Assembly (NCBI GenBank): GCA_015062235.1
Contig: SUUZ01000009.1
Coordinates: forward strand, 1-64,000
Direction of reading: 5' to 3'
Length of the DNA stretch: 64,000 nucleotides
From: Alphaproteobacteria bacterium
GTDB lineage: Bacteria; Pseudomonadota; Alphaproteobacteria; RF32; CAG-239
Positions 1-9,154 of the stretch are shown piece after piece. The notes beneath the pieces are model-generated. The model was not told the origin of the DNA and did not search any database. It saw only the letters and a program-made list of their open reading frames with translations. A program made the translations under genes and the position numbers. Position 1 is the stretch's first letter. Every line of letters begins with the position of its first letter.

Positions 1-32
1 TATAGCGTTTAAACGGTGGTTTAAATGCTATA
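1..32 (+). repeat. 32-bp palindromic repeat, copy 1
   Basis: The element has two 14-nt arms (TATAGCGTTTAAAC and GTTTAAATGCTATA) around a central GGTG. The arms are inverted repeats with one mismatch. An exact 32-nt copy lies on the other strand at 29397-29428, and a 28-nt copy lies at 29550-29577. This copy is followed by a T-run (TTTTT), so it could also form a terminator-like hairpin in rightward RNA. It touches the window edge, so the full element may extend further left. Confidence 0.85.
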
Positions 33-132
33 TTTTTATCTTGTAACGCATTGATTTTGCTTAAATATATGTAGAAAATATAAGCGATTACCACATTGTA
101 TTGATAAAGCTAATAAATTTATTAATAAAATA

Positions 133-158
133 AAAAGGCTTCAAGTAAGAAGCCTTTT
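133..158 (-). terminator. Rho-independent terminator after the small membrane protein gene
   Basis: There is a perfect 10-bp stem (AAAAGGCTTC / GAAGCCTTTT) with a 6-nt loop. On the minus strand it is followed by a T-rich tract. It lies directly downstream of the stop codon at 162. Confidence 0.8.
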
Positions 159-161
159 CAA

Positions 162-737
162 CTAGTCATTTAGTAATGGTTCTAAAATATTACGATAAAA
201 TGGTTTTGATTTCTCAGCCATCGTCTGAATAATTTTTACAGCTTCGTTATTAATCAAGTTGCAAGATGAGGTAATGCCAGTATCATCAGGAGCTGCCAAC
301 TGACGTAAATCATTATATAGCGATTTATGGATTTCTTCACGATTTTCATTTGGTACAAAAACTAAAAAAGCTGAATTTAAATCAAGCTTATCTTTAGCCA
401 ATAATTGATTGAGCATACTAAGCTCTTCACCCAATATTTTGGAAAATTCTTTTGAGTAATTGTTTATTAAAACACCATTCTCCTTACATACGTTATAATA
501 ACCATAAAGATTACGATAAGTATCACCAATTAGTTGCCCTACAAATACTTGTTCTTCATTAGAAAGAGATGATAAATAAGCTAATAATTCTTCTTTATCT
601 GATGTTTTATCTCTTTTAAGGTTAATACCTAAAGTTATTAACGCCATAGCTACAGCAAGTATTACAGTGCCTATGACAATCTTTGATTTACTGACGCCTA
701 ACTTTTTTGAATTACATTCTTTATTATGATCTGTCAT
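162..737 (-). CDS. Hypothetical single-pass membrane protein
   Basis: This 191-residue protein is not recognised. It has a short hydrophilic N-terminus, one hydrophobic segment at about residues 20-38, and then a mostly helical, charged domain that would lie in the periplasm if the topology is N-in. Late cysteines (around residue 159) could pair with the Cys near residue 84, but this is inference. It is the last gene of the leftward run that begins with yajC, 12 nt after the flavin reductase gene, and a terminator follows it. No function can be assigned. Confidence 0.7.
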   Translation of the reverse strand: MTDHNKECNSKKLGVSKSKIVIGTVILAVAMALITLGINLKRDKTSDKEELLAYLSSLSNEEQVFVGQLIGDTYRNLYGYYNVCKENGVLINNYSKEFSKILGEELSMLNQLLAKDKLDLNSAFLVFVPNENREEIHKSLYNDLRQLAAPDDTGITSSCNLINNEAVKIIQTMAEKSKPFYRNILEPLLND

Positions 738-749
738 TTTGTATTTTCC

Positions 750-1535
750 TTAGCTATATTTTTTATCTTTTCCAAACCACGTCTTCCCGTGTTGTCGCAG
801 AAGAGCTTTTCCTTTGCCAATTTTTTGGGCTTTGTTTTCATTATTATTTTTAGTGTTACGAAGTTTTTGTAAAGATGGTTTTTTATCTTTAATTTTCAAA
901 GTACCTTCTTTTAATTGTTCTTCAATCTTTAATATATCCATAAACTTTGATTTTCTAGGCTTTGTCTTGTTTTCTTTGGTTTTATCAACCGAGAAACCAA
1001 AGGCCCCCAAATCACGACCAAGTGTATAGTAGCGACCATGCGCAAAAGCCAGAAGACCTGCTTTTTCAATCGCAAGACGTCCATCTTCTTCAATATATTT
1101 ATCATCAACATTTACATTAACAATTTCTGCTATAAACATATCATGAGTACCGAATCTTTTGACTTCAGTTACTCGACACTCAAGAGAAATAGGAGCTGAC
1201 TTTAGCATTGGAGCCTCTATTTTCGAAGATTTTTCAAGTTCTAGCCCCATTTCTTTAAGCTTATCAGTATTCTTACCAGACCGAATGCCGCAAAAATCAC
1301 AAGCTTTTGCTAGCGGAAGATTTGTAATATTGATAACAAATTCTTTAGTTTCGCTAATTATATTATGTGAAAACCGACTAGGACGAACAGATATATAAGT
1401 CATTGGTGGTTCAGAATTTATAATACCAGTCCACGCAATTGTTAAAACATTTGCTTTATCCAGTGTTCCGCAAGTAACCATCACAGGCGGAACTGGAAAA
1501 AGCATTGTCCCTGGTTTCCACGATATTTTAGCCAT
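750..1535 (-). CDS. Flavin reductase family protein with a basic C-terminal tail
   Basis: This 261-residue protein resembles the flavin reductase/flavoredoxin family, which binds FMN in a split-barrel fold and reduces flavin or acts as an FMN carrier. Family-like features are the N-terminal KPGTMLFPVPPVMVTCG segment, the SVRPSRFSHNII segment and the GTHDMFIAEIVNVNVDD segment. After about residue 190 there is a Lys/Arg-rich extension unrelated to the fold. The start is placed at the ATG at 1535, because GAGG lies 7 nt upstream; a TTG two codons earlier is in frame. It lies 11 nt after secF, where many Alphaproteobacteria carry other small genes. The physiological substrate is unknown. Confidence 0.8.
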   Translation of the reverse strand: MAKISWKPGTMLFPVPPVMVTCGTLDKANVLTIAWTGIINSEPPMTYISVRPSRFSHNIISETKEFVINITNLPLAKACDFCGIRSGKNTDKLKEMGLELEKSSKIEAPMLKSAPISLECRVTEVKRFGTHDMFIAEIVNVNVDDKYIEEDGRLAIEKAGLLAFAHGRYYTLGRDLGAFGFSVDKTKENKTKPRKSKFMDILKIEEQLKEGTLKIKDKKPSLQKLRNTKNNNENKAQKIGKGKALLRQHGKTWFGKDKKYS

Positions 1536-1546
1536 ATCCAACCTCG

Positions 1547-2482
1547 TTATGCATTACCAAAAGGATTTATATTTGCTTCATCTTGAGTTGCTCGCAAATC
1601 AAACAAAGACAAAAATGTTGTCGAAACATAAATAGATGAATAAGTTCCAACAATTACTCCCCAAAAAATTGTAAATGCAAAACTACGCAATGTCTCACCA
1701 CCCCAAATAAGTAAAGCTAGGGCTGCAAACATTGTTGTCAATCCTGTTAAAAACGTACGCGATAAAATATCATTTATACTTTTATTTAACAAATCAGTTT
1801 GATCCATTTTCTTAAACTTACGTAAGTTTTCGCGAATTCTATCATATGTAACAACAGTATCATTAACAGAATAACCTGCTAAAGTTAGAATAGCAGCTAC
1901 TGTTGTCAAACTAAAATCTAAACCAAAAAATGACAACAAACCTAATGTTATAACAAGATCATGAACTAAACCAATAATCGCACCTAAAGCAAATTGCCAC
2001 TCAAATCTAAACCAAACATAAAGAGTAATAGCAATAACCGCAATGATTGAAGCTATAATACCATCTTTTTTTAGTTCTCCACCAACTTGTGGACCAACTA
2101 AGTCAATCCTTCGATATTCATATGTCTTGCCAAGAGTCTCTTTTATTTGATTGATTACATTCATCTGAGCCTTTTCATCTAAATCAGCAGCTTGAGCTCG
2201 TATTACTATTTCAGTTCCATCTTCTCCCATAGACTGAAGATTTAGATCATCAATGGCTAACTTATTTAATGACGTACGAATTTCATCAACATCAATAACC
2301 TTTGGAGACTTAATTTCCATTAAGATACCTCCTGAAAAGTCAATACCAAAATTAAATCCTTTGATTGCAATACAAGCAATTGATAAAGCCAAAAGAATAG
2401 CCGAAACAGCATAAGTGATATTTTTTGACTTCATAAAATTTATATTAGTGTCTTTGGTAACCCAACTAAAAATTTTCATCAT
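1547..2482 (-). CDS. secF: Protein translocase subunit SecF
   Basis: SecF (311 residues) works with SecD as a proton-driven inner-membrane machine that pulls secreted proteins out of the Sec channel. The N-terminal transmembrane helix (about residues 25-43) is followed by the GIDFSGGILMEI motif, a periplasmic domain to about residue 130, and then five further helices. The later helices carry the family pattern GYSVNDTVVTYDRIRE (about residues 205-220). A GAGGAT ribosome-binding site lies upstream of two adjacent ATGs, so the start may be 2482 or 2479. It lies 32 nt after secD in the same operon. Confidence 0.97.
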   Translation of the reverse strand: MMKIFSWVTKDTNINFMKSKNITYAVSAILLALSIACIAIKGFNFGIDFSGGILMEIKSPKVIDVDEIRTSLNKLAIDDLNLQSMGEDGTEIVIRAQAADLDEKAQMNVINQIKETLGKTYEYRRIDLVGPQVGGELKKDGIIASIIAVIAITLYVWFRFEWQFALGAIIGLVHDLVITLGLLSFFGLDFSLTTVAAILTLAGYSVNDTVVTYDRIRENLRKFKKMDQTDLLNKSINDILSRTFLTGLTTMFAALALLIWGGETLRSFAFTIFWGVIVGTYSSIYVSTTFLSLFDLRATQDEANINPFGNA

Positions 2483-2514
2483 AGTTTTATATCCTCATTC
2501 TTTTTCAACAGTTC

Positions 2515-4059
2515 TTAAATTGGTAATTTGGTTGGTTTATATTTATTCAACCATGCAGTAATAATTAACCTAGTTATCGTAACCGAGGTAAACATCGAAG
2601 TTGCAATACCAATAGCTAATGTAACAGCAAAACCACGAACAGGACCTGTGCCAAAATAAAACAGTACAATAGCCGCAACTAAGGTAGTTAAATTGGAATC
2701 AACGATTGTTGTCCATGCTTCAGTAAATCCAGCTTCTGCAGCATCTCTAGTTGAACGTCCATGTTTAACTTCTTCACGCATCCTTTCAAAAATTAACACA
2801 TTCGCATCAACAGCCATACCTATCGTCAATATAATACCTGCAATACCAGGAAGTGTTAAGGTTGCTCCCATTGCACTTAATATACCAAGCATCAACAAAA
2901 GGTTAGTAAACACAGCAACAGTTGTAAATATACCAAACAAACCATAAGCGGCAAGCATAAACATAACAACAAAAGCCAATCCTATAACAGAGGCTATAAC
3001 ACCAGCTCTAATCGAGTCTGCTCCAAGACCAGCACCAACAGTACGCTCTTCTAAGACTTCTAAAGGAGCAGGCAAAGCACCAGAACGCAACAACAAAGCT
3101 AAATCATTAGCAGACTTTACAGTAAAGTTTCCTGTGATCACGCCAGATCCACCCATAATTGCACTCTGAATAACAGGAGCAGATATTACTTCATTATCTA
3201 AAACAATAGCCAAACGTTCCCCAATGTTATCTCTCGTAACTTCACCAAATTTCTTGCCTCCAAGTGTATTAAATTTAAAAGACACTACAGCTTGTCCTTC
3301 TTGGAATGCAGGTTGGGCATCTGTCAAATTTTCACCGCCAACGACAGGCTTACGTGTAATTACATATGTTTCTCCCATTTCTCCATAAGCAAGTTTATAC
3401 TTGGCAGCAAGTTTACCTCTCTTAGCATCACTTGCTCTAGCGGTACTATCAACCAGGTGAAAAGACATTTTCGCTGTTTTCCCTAACAGGGTTTTAACAT
3501 ATTCAGGATTTTGTAAACCAGGCAGTTGAACAACTATGCGATTCGCTCCCTGAGATTGAATAACAGGTTCTTTTGTTCCAAGCTCATCAATACGACGACG
3601 TACAATCTCAATTGATTGATCAACAATTTTTGTCTTTAGTTGACCGAGAGCGATATCACTATACGCAATATTTAAAGAACCATCATCATTTTCTACAATC
3701 TCAATTCCATTATCAATCTTGCGGAACAAATTAGCAGCTTTTGCTCTGGATCCAGTATTTTCTATTACAACACTAACCCCTTCTTCATTAGATGTTAATG
3801 TTTTGTAACGAATTTTATTTTCACGCAAAACTTGACGAACAGAATCCTCAATTGATGACATTCTTTCTTTTAATACTTCATCCATCTTAACTTCTAACAA
3901 AAGATTTGATCCTCCTTGCAAGTCAAGACCTAAATTTACAGGTTGCCACCATTTGGGAAGGGCGTTCTTGTTATCAATTATGTTTGGAATAGCAAAAAAG
4001 ATGCCAACCAAACATATTGCAATGATAGTTATAATTCTTGATTTTGATAGTTTATACAT
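2515..4059 (-). CDS. secD: Protein translocase subunit SecD
   Basis: SecD (514 residues) is the larger partner of SecF in the Sec accessory complex. An N-terminal helix is followed by the signature LGLDLQGGSNLLLEV, the P1 periplasmic domain with ARRRIDELGTKEP-like residues (RRRIDELG), and a C-terminal RND-type membrane block with GMAVDANVLIFERMREE. The start is placed at the ATG at 4059, which has GGAA upstream. An in-frame ATG 12 nt earlier would add four residues. The gene sits between yajC and secF, the usual order. Confidence 0.97.
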   Translation of the reverse strand: MYKLSKSRIITIIAICLVGIFFAIPNIIDNKNALPKWWQPVNLGLDLQGGSNLLLEVKMDEVLKERMSSIEDSVRQVLRENKIRYKTLTSNEEGVSVVIENTGSRAKAANLFRKIDNGIEIVENDDGSLNIAYSDIALGQLKTKIVDQSIEIVRRRIDELGTKEPVIQSQGANRIVVQLPGLQNPEYVKTLLGKTAKMSFHLVDSTARASDAKRGKLAAKYKLAYGEMGETYVITRKPVVGGENLTDAQPAFQEGQAVVSFKFNTLGGKKFGEVTRDNIGERLAIVLDNEVISAPVIQSAIMGGSGVITGNFTVKSANDLALLLRSGALPAPLEVLEERTVGAGLGADSIRAGVIASVIGLAFVVMFMLAAYGLFGIFTTVAVFTNLLLMLGILSAMGATLTLPGIAGIILTIGMAVDANVLIFERMREEVKHGRSTRDAAEAGFTEAWTTIVDSNLTTLVAAIVLFYFGTGPVRGFAVTLAIGIATSMFTSVTITRLIITAWLNKYKPTKLPI

Positions 4060-4080
4060 TTTACATTCCAAATTACAAAA

Positions 4081-4437
4081 TTACTTCTTTGTTTTTTTAT
4101 TACTATTTGCTGCTTTAACTTCTTCTAACACAACATCACGAACAGTCGAGCGCACAACTCTGACAGTAACATTACTAGCGATTTCAGCTTGCAATTCATC
4201 TTTAGCATCATCAACACTAATAACCTTAGCATAAATACCACCACCCGTAATAATGTTATCACCACGTTTTATAGCTTTTAGCTTTGCTTCATGCTCTTTA
4301 AGACGTTTTTGTTGTGGGCGAATAAGTAAGAAGTAAAAAATTGCAAAAATAAGTAATAGCTGAACAACCATACCTGTAAATGAACCGCTAGAAGATACTG
4401 CGTCCGCAGTTTGTGCAAAAGCATCGTTAATTAACAT
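4081..4437 (-). CDS. yajC: Preprotein translocase subunit YajC
   Basis: YajC (118 residues) is a small inner-membrane partner of SecDF. It has one hydrophobic helix (about residues 22-42) followed by the hallmark LIRPQQKRLKEH, then a basic helix and the GDNIITGGGIYAKV segment. The ATG at 4437 is preferred over an in-frame TTG at 4449, because TTTGGAG is placed correctly for the ATG. It is the first gene of the leftward operon; the 200-nt gap upstream should hold its promoter and that of the divergent gene at 4656. Confidence 0.95.
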   Translation of the reverse strand: MLINDAFAQTADAVSSSGSFTGMVVQLLLIFAIFYFLLIRPQQKRLKEHEAKLKAIKRGDNIITGGGIYAKVISVDDAKDELQAEIASNVTVRVVRSTVRDVVLEEVKAANSNKKTKK

Positions 4438-4655
4438 ATTTTTCTCCAAATTACATTGACATTATTAATATATGTATAAAACATTTATTAATGCTTATAT
4501 AGGGAAATTTTTAGTATTTAACAAGTTATTTTTGCGTAAAATACACTCTTTGAAGAAATAGACAAAATTGACTTGCAATAAGTAATAAAATGTGGTACAA
4601 AAAGCTGTTCAAAAAATAATTAATTTTCTAAATTTATAAATTAAACAAAAAAGTT

Positions 4656-5585
4656 ATGGTAAAACTAAATTTAGTAGCTTTCTACGTGAAAGCAATTTTC
4701 TTGGCATTATCCTCCTGGATTGTTAAATTCTTTAATGAAGAAAAGGCAAAAAAACTCAGGGGAAGAATAGGTGAAAGTGCAGCAAAACTTGGTGTTAAAG
4801 CCATAAGGAACAAATGGTGTGATTTATTAAAAGATCATATGAAATTGTTCTGCAAACATTCTATCTTTCAGCGAGAATTGATCTTGGCAAATCACATTTG
4901 TGATGACTTACTTTTCGATATGCTTGATTCAATGAATGTTGAGGCGCTTACTAAAGATAATATTCGTCTTTTGTTTGCAACAAAAACATTTCACGAAACA
5001 GATTTCAAAAAAAAGATACTTGTTAATTTAAGGCTAAAGTGGTTCCAAAGTTTTGATTACACAGATGTGAATAGTGCCGACAAAGATCTTACTAAATTCT
5101 TTTATAAGCAATGCAATGTTGGTGAGAATGATATTGGTGTTGCCAAATATCTTGTTCCAATGTTTGAGGATAATGAGCAATTTATTGTTTGGCAAGCAAT
5201 GCACAAAGCTAAAGGAGACATAGTTTCGAAGTTCCTTGATATAGTTATTCGTGACAATAATATCGATTTACTTAAAAGGTATGTCAAACAATGTGGAATC
5301 AAAGATTGTTATATCAATATCTCAACAGGTATGCCTAAGATTTTCTTAGAGTGTCGTTCTGAAATGACATTGAAACCTGATATTTTGTTGTTTGAAAAAT
5401 ATCTTCTAAAATATATCACCCTATATGGAGAAGAGCAAACAGCAAATATTGTAAAATCTTATGGTTTGCAGCTTGAAAGTTTACCTTATCTACTCGATTT
5501 ACTTGATAGTGGTTATAGTAGTCTACTTAAAAGTTACAAAGAGTGGACTAAAAAAGACCCTAAATCTTGGATGCAATCGTGCTAG
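4656..5585 (+). CDS. Hypothetical protein
   Basis: This 309-residue protein is not recognised. The first 25 residues are hydrophobic with few charges and could be a membrane anchor or an uncleaved signal. The rest is helical and charged, with many Leu, Lys and Asp residues and short helix-turn-helix-like spacing such as might be seen in an alpha-solenoid. No catalytic motif was found. No clear ribosome-binding site is visible before the ATG. It is a single-gene unit ended by a strong bidirectional terminator shared with the convergent nlpD-like gene. Confidence 0.65.
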   Translation: MVKLNLVAFYVKAIFLALSSWIVKFFNEEKAKKLRGRIGESAAKLGVKAIRNKWCDLLKDHMKLFCKHSIFQRELILANHICDDLLFDMLDSMNVEALTKDNIRLLFATKTFHETDFKKKILVNLRLKWFQSFDYTDVNSADKDLTKFFYKQCNVGENDIGVAKYLVPMFEDNEQFIVWQAMHKAKGDIVSKFLDIVIRDNNIDLLKRYVKQCGIKDCYINISTGMPKIFLECRSEMTLKPDILLFEKYLLKYITLYGEEQTANIVKSYGLQLESLPYLLDLLDSGYSSLLKSYKEWTKKDPKSWMQSC

Positions 5586-5594
5586 AGCGGAAAA

Positions 5595-5626
5595 GGAGTT
5601 GACTGTTACAGTCAACTCTTTTTTAT
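5595..5626. terminator. Bidirectional terminator between convergent genes
   Basis: The 11-bp perfect inverted repeat GAGTTGACTGT / ACAGTCAACTC is followed by a T-run on the plus strand and preceded by an A-run that gives a T-run on the minus strand. It lies between the gene ending at 5585 and the gene ending at 5623, so it can serve both. Confidence 0.85.
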
Positions 5627-6510
5627 TGTAAATAAGCTTTAGGATTCAATGCCTTTTTTCCAGCTCTGGTTTCAAAGTGTAGTTGAGGAGTACTAACTCC
5701 ACCAGATGTACCAACTGTTCCAATGGTTGCTCCTTTTGTTACTTTTTGTCCCTTGCTAACATTTATTCTATCTGCATGAGCATAGGCTGTAACCCAACCA
5801 TCATTATGTTTAATTAAAATTAAGTTTCCAAAACCTTTTAACTCGTTTCCAGCATAAGCTACTGTTCCATTATCAGCAGCTTTAATAGGGGTTCCTTTAG
5901 GTGCCTTAATGTTGATACCGTCATTATTGCGTCCTTTAGCAATAGGACCATAATTAGATATAACCTTACCATTAACTGGCCAGACAAACTTTTGTTTACG
6001 TTTAGTTGATGGTTGTTTATAGGTGTATTTGCTATAAGAGGATTTTTGAGTAGTTGTCTTTGTCTTTTGAGATGTTTTTATATAATTTTTTTGTCGGGTA
6101 ACAATGCTACCTGGTAGTAACAATCTTTGTCCTAATTTTAGTGTAAAAGGAGCAACTAAATTGTTGGTTCTGCTCAAGGTAGGCATATCTACATTATATC
6201 TTTTTGATATGTTGTATAGAGTATCCCCTTTTTCTACAATATGATATTTTGCTTTTGGTAATGCTACGATTTGTCCGATTCTTAATGTGTAAGGTGGTCG
6301 AAAATTATTAATCTCTATTATTTCACGAATTGGAACATCGTTAGCTCTAGCTATACTATAAAGGGTATCCCCCTTTTGCACTCTAACTGATGATGAGCTA
6401 TTACCATAATAAGGACGTCCCCATAACGTATAACCAAACAGCTTAGTATCCGATGAACAGGAGCTAAGAATAAAAGATAATAAACATGCTAAAATACTCC
6501 GCCAGAGCAT
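5623..6510 (-). CDS. NlpD-like lipoprotein with two LysM repeats and a degenerate LytM domain
   Basis: This 295-residue protein has a lipoprotein signal ending LSSC (Cys18), two LysM peptidoglycan-binding repeats (about residues 44-85 and 90-133, each with KGDTLYSIA or KGDTLYNIS), a basic linker, and a C-terminal LytM/M23 domain (about 178-295). The first zinc-binding site (HxxxD in active enzymes) reads NNDGINI, so His and Asp are missing, while AYAHAD and LHFE are kept. This matches NlpD/EnvC-type proteins, which activate amidases during cell division instead of cutting peptidoglycan themselves. An amidase-activating role is inferred from the family. Confidence 0.88.
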   Translation of the reverse strand: MLWRSILACLLSFILSSCSSDTKLFGYTLWGRPYYGNSSSSVRVQKGDTLYSIARANDVPIREIIEINNFRPPYTLRIGQIVALPKAKYHIVEKGDTLYNISKRYNVDMPTLSRTNNLVAPFTLKLGQRLLLPGSIVTRQKNYIKTSQKTKTTTQKSSYSKYTYKQPSTKRKQKFVWPVNGKVISNYGPIAKGRNNDGINIKAPKGTPIKAADNGTVAYAGNELKGFGNLILIKHNDGWVTAYAHADRINVSKGQKVTKGATIGTVGTSGGVSTPQLHFETRAGKKALNPKAYLQ

Positions 6511-6662
6511 TTTTCAAAAAATCCTACAATTCAGTTAGCAAAGCTTTACTATAAAACTTTTACCACCCAACCATTAATATTTTCTAAATTGGAATATATA
6601 TCAATAAAATACCGAAAAATAGGTTGATTTTAATAAAAAAAAGCACTAGTTTCTGATTCACT

Positions 6663-8114
6663 ATGAAAGAAGAGAAAGACATAACTATCACAGATAGTTC
6701 AGGTGATAAGTATAAATACGGCTTTGTAACAGATATTGAAGCTGATACGATTCCTTGCGGACTTAATGCTGATATAATTCGCCTAATATCACAAAAAAAA
6801 GGTGAGCCAGATTGGCTTTTAGATTGGCGCCTAAAAGCATTTGAATTTTGGTGTAATATGAAAGAACCTACGTGGGCAAAGTTAGTTTACGATAAAATTG
6901 ATTATCAAGGACTATCGTACTATTCTGCACCAAAACAAAAAGTTGCACCAAAAAGCCTAGATGAAGTAGATAAAGATTTATTAGATACTTATGAAAAACT
7001 AGGAATTCCTCTTAAAGAACAAGAAATACTGGCGGGTGTTGTAGCTGTAGATGCTGTTTTTGATAGTGTTTCGGTTGCTACGACATATCGTGCTAAACTT
7101 GCAGAACAAGGAGTTATATTTTGCTCAATTTCTGAAGCAATTAAAGAACATCCTGATTTAGTAAAAAAATATCTTGGATCGGTAGTGCCTTATACAGACA
7201 ACTTTTTTGCTTGTCTCAATTCTGCTGTTTTCACAGATGGCTCCTTTGTGTATATTCCTAAAGGCATTAAATGTCCTATGGAACTTTCAACCTATTTTCG
7301 TATTAATGCTAAAAATACAGGACAGTTTGAGCGAACACTTATTATTGCAGATGATGAAAGCTATGTATCTTACTTAGAAGGATGTACAGCTCCTCAGCGA
7401 GATGAAAATCAACTTCATGCTGCCATAGTTGAAATTGTAGTATTAAATAATGCAGAGGTTAAATATTCAACAGTTCAAAATTGGTATCCAGGAGATGCTG
7501 AGGGTAAGGGTGGTGTATACAACTTTGTAACCAAAAGAGCAGCTTGCAGGGGTGAAAATTCAAAAGTTTCATGGACTCAAGTTGAAACAGGTTCTGCAGT
7601 TACTTGGAAATACCCATCTTGTATTTTACAAGGCAATAACTCTTCTGGCGAATTTTATTCGGTGGCAATTACCAACAATAAACAACAGGCTGATACAGGT
7701 ACTAAAATGATACATATCGGCAAAAACACCAAGTCAAAAATCATATCCAAAGGAATTTCTGCTGGTTTTTCAAATCAAACATATCGAGGGTTAGTGAAAG
7801 TAGCTACTTCAGCAGATAATGCTCGTAATTATACTCAATGTGATAGTTTACTTATAGGAACAACCTGTGGTTCACACACAGTGCCTTATATTGAAAATCG
7901 TAATAAAACAGCTAAACTTGAACATGAGGCAACAACATCAAAAATTTCAGATGATCAACTTTTTTATTGCATGAGCCGTGGTATTGGCGAAGAAGAAGCT
8001 GTTAGCCTTATTGTTAATGGATTTTGTAAAGAAGTAATGCAACATTTGCCAATGGAATTTGCCATTGAAGCTGCAAAATTAATAAATATAAGTTTGGAAG
8101 GAAGTGTTGGTTAA
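6663..8114 (+). CDS. sufB: Fe-S cluster assembly scaffold SufB
   Basis: SufB (483 residues) forms the SufBC2D scaffold on which iron-sulfur clusters are built in the cytoplasm. Family signatures are [15 protein letters not shown], with the conserved Cys, and [15 protein letters not shown] near the C-terminus, both part of the beta-helix core. It is the first gene of a six-gene operon and its stop abuts the next ATG. No strong Shine-Dalgarno sequence precedes the ATG. The 150-nt upstream gap presumably holds the operon promoter, but no IscR or Fur-type site can be named with confidence. Confidence 0.97.
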   Translation: MKEEKDITITDSSGDKYKYGFVTDIEADTIPCGLNADIIRLISQKKGEPDWLLDWRLKAFEFWCNMKEPTWAKLVYDKIDYQGLSYYSAPKQKVAPKSLDEVDKDLLDTYEKLGIPLKEQEILAGVVAVDAVFDSVSVATTYRAKLAEQGVIFCSISEAIKEHPDLVKKYLGSVVPYTDNFFACLNSAVFTDGSFVYIPKGIKCPMELSTYFRINAKNTGQFERTLIIADDESYVSYLEGCTAPQRDENQLHAAIVEIVVLNNAEVKYSTVQNWYPGDAEGKGGVYNFVTKRAACRGENSKVSWTQVETGSAVTWKYPSCILQGNNSSGEFYSVAITNNKQQADTGTKMIHIGKNTKSKIISKGISAGFSNQTYRGLVKVATSADNARNYTQCDSLLIGTTCGSHTVPYIENRNKTAKLEHEATTSKISDDQLFYCMSRGIGEEEAVSLIVNGFCKEVMQHLPMEFAIEAAKLINISLEGSVG

Positions 8115-8393
8115 ATGATAGATCCCGTACTAAAAAGAGCGTTAAAGACGTGGGGCGAGCAGGCTCAGATGATGATGGTTGTTGAAGAAATGTCAGAACT
8201 AATGAAAGAGATATTAAAAAATATTTGTCGTCATAAAGATAATATAGATCAAATAATTGAAGAAACGGCAGATGTTGAAATTATGTTAGCACAACTCAAA
8301 GAAAACTACCAAATATTCGACAGAGTTGAAACATACAAGACTGAAAAAATAAAACTTATTGCAAAACGTTTAGATGATTGGGACAAAAAATAA
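8115..8393 (+). CDS. MazG-like all-alpha NTP pyrophosphohydrolase within the suf operon
   Basis: This 92-residue helical protein carries the MazG-superfamily metal-binding pattern: EEMSE (Glu24, Glu25, Glu28) and EETAD (Glu50, Asp53), about 25 residues apart. Family members hydrolyse nucleoside triphosphates to the monophosphate plus pyrophosphate. The length fits the short, single-domain phage and bacterial forms, not the two-domain MazG. Its ATG follows directly on the sufB stop, and its stop overlaps the sufC start (TAATG), so it is translated with the suf genes. The substrate and the link to Fe-S assembly are unknown. Confidence 0.75.
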   Translation: MIDPVLKRALKTWGEQAQMMMVVEEMSELMKEILKNICRHKDNIDQIIEETADVEIMLAQLKENYQIFDRVETYKTEKIKLIAKRLDDWDKK

Positions 8394-9154
8394 TGACAAC
8401 CCCTTTACTTGAAATAGAAGATTTATATGCTAAGGTTGATGGTAAGGAAATTATCAAAGGATTTAACCTTACCATAAATTATGGAGAAATTCATGCTATT
8501 ATGGGACCAAATGGAGCAGGAAAATCTACATTGTCCAATGTCCTTTGTGGTAAACCAGGGTATGAAGCTACTTCAGGAACAGTAAGATTTAAAGGAAAAG
8601 ATTTGTTTTCTCTATCACCAGAAGAACGTGCTTGTGAAGGTTTATTTTTATCAATGCAATATCCAGTTGAAATTCCAGGTGTTCCTGTAACTTCGTTTTT
8701 AAAACATTCTGTTAATGCGATTCGTTCATATCGTGGAGAGCCAGAACTTGATACAATGGAATTTATCAAAATGGTTAGAGCTGAGGGTAAAAAGTTAGGG
8801 CTTGATGCTGAAATGATAAAAAGAGCCGTTAATGTAGGTTTTTCTGGCGGTGAAAAAAAGAGGTTAGAGACATTACAGATGTCTGTATTAAAGCCTGTAT
8901 TAGCCATTCTAGACGAGGCAGATTCAGGACTTGATATTGATGCTTTACGTGTTGTAGCTGAAGGTGTAAATTCTTTACATACTAAGCAAAATGGTCTTTT
9001 GATTATTACGCATTATCAAAGACTATTAAACTATATTGTACCTGATTTTGTGCATGTATATGCCGACGGAAAAATTGTTAAGACTGGCAGCAAAGAGCTT
9101 GCTTTAGAGTTAGAAGAAAAAGGCTATGCTGAGTTTGTGAAAGAAAAAGAATGA
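8393..9154 (+). CDS. sufC: Fe-S assembly ATPase SufC
   Basis: SufC (253 residues) is the ABC-type ATPase of the SufBCD complex. Walker A reads GPNGAGKST (near residues 35-43), the signature motif reads SGGEKKR, and Walker B reads LAILDEADSGLD, the last being typical of SufC. The ATG at 8393 overlaps the preceding stop by one base. An in-frame TTG five codons earlier would lie inside the upstream gene and is less likely. The stop overlaps the sufD start as ATGA, so the genes are translationally coupled. Confidence 0.97.
   Translation: MTTPLLEIEDLYAKVDGKEIIKGFNLTINYGEIHAIMGPNGAGKSTLSNVLCGKPGYEATSGTVRFKGKDLFSLSPEERACEGLFLSMQYPVEIPGVPVTSFLKHSVNAIRSYRGEPELDTMEFIKMVRAEGKKLGLDAEMIKRAVNVGFSGGEKKRLETLQMSVLKPVLAILDEADSGLDIDALRVVAEGVNSLHTKQNGLLIITHYQRLLNYIVPDFVHVYADGKIVKTGSKELALELEEKGYAEFVKEKE

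Noticed and set aside
1..32. Palindromic repeat as a chromosomal dif site
   Set aside because: Length and two-arm layout are similar, but the arms do not show the usual XerD-arm pattern (TTATGTTAAAT-like), and three copies in 30 kb do not fit a single dif site.
5623..6510. Annotation as an active M23 endopeptidase
   Set aside because: The first zinc-binding His and Asp are missing (NNDGINI), so an NlpD-like activator fits better.
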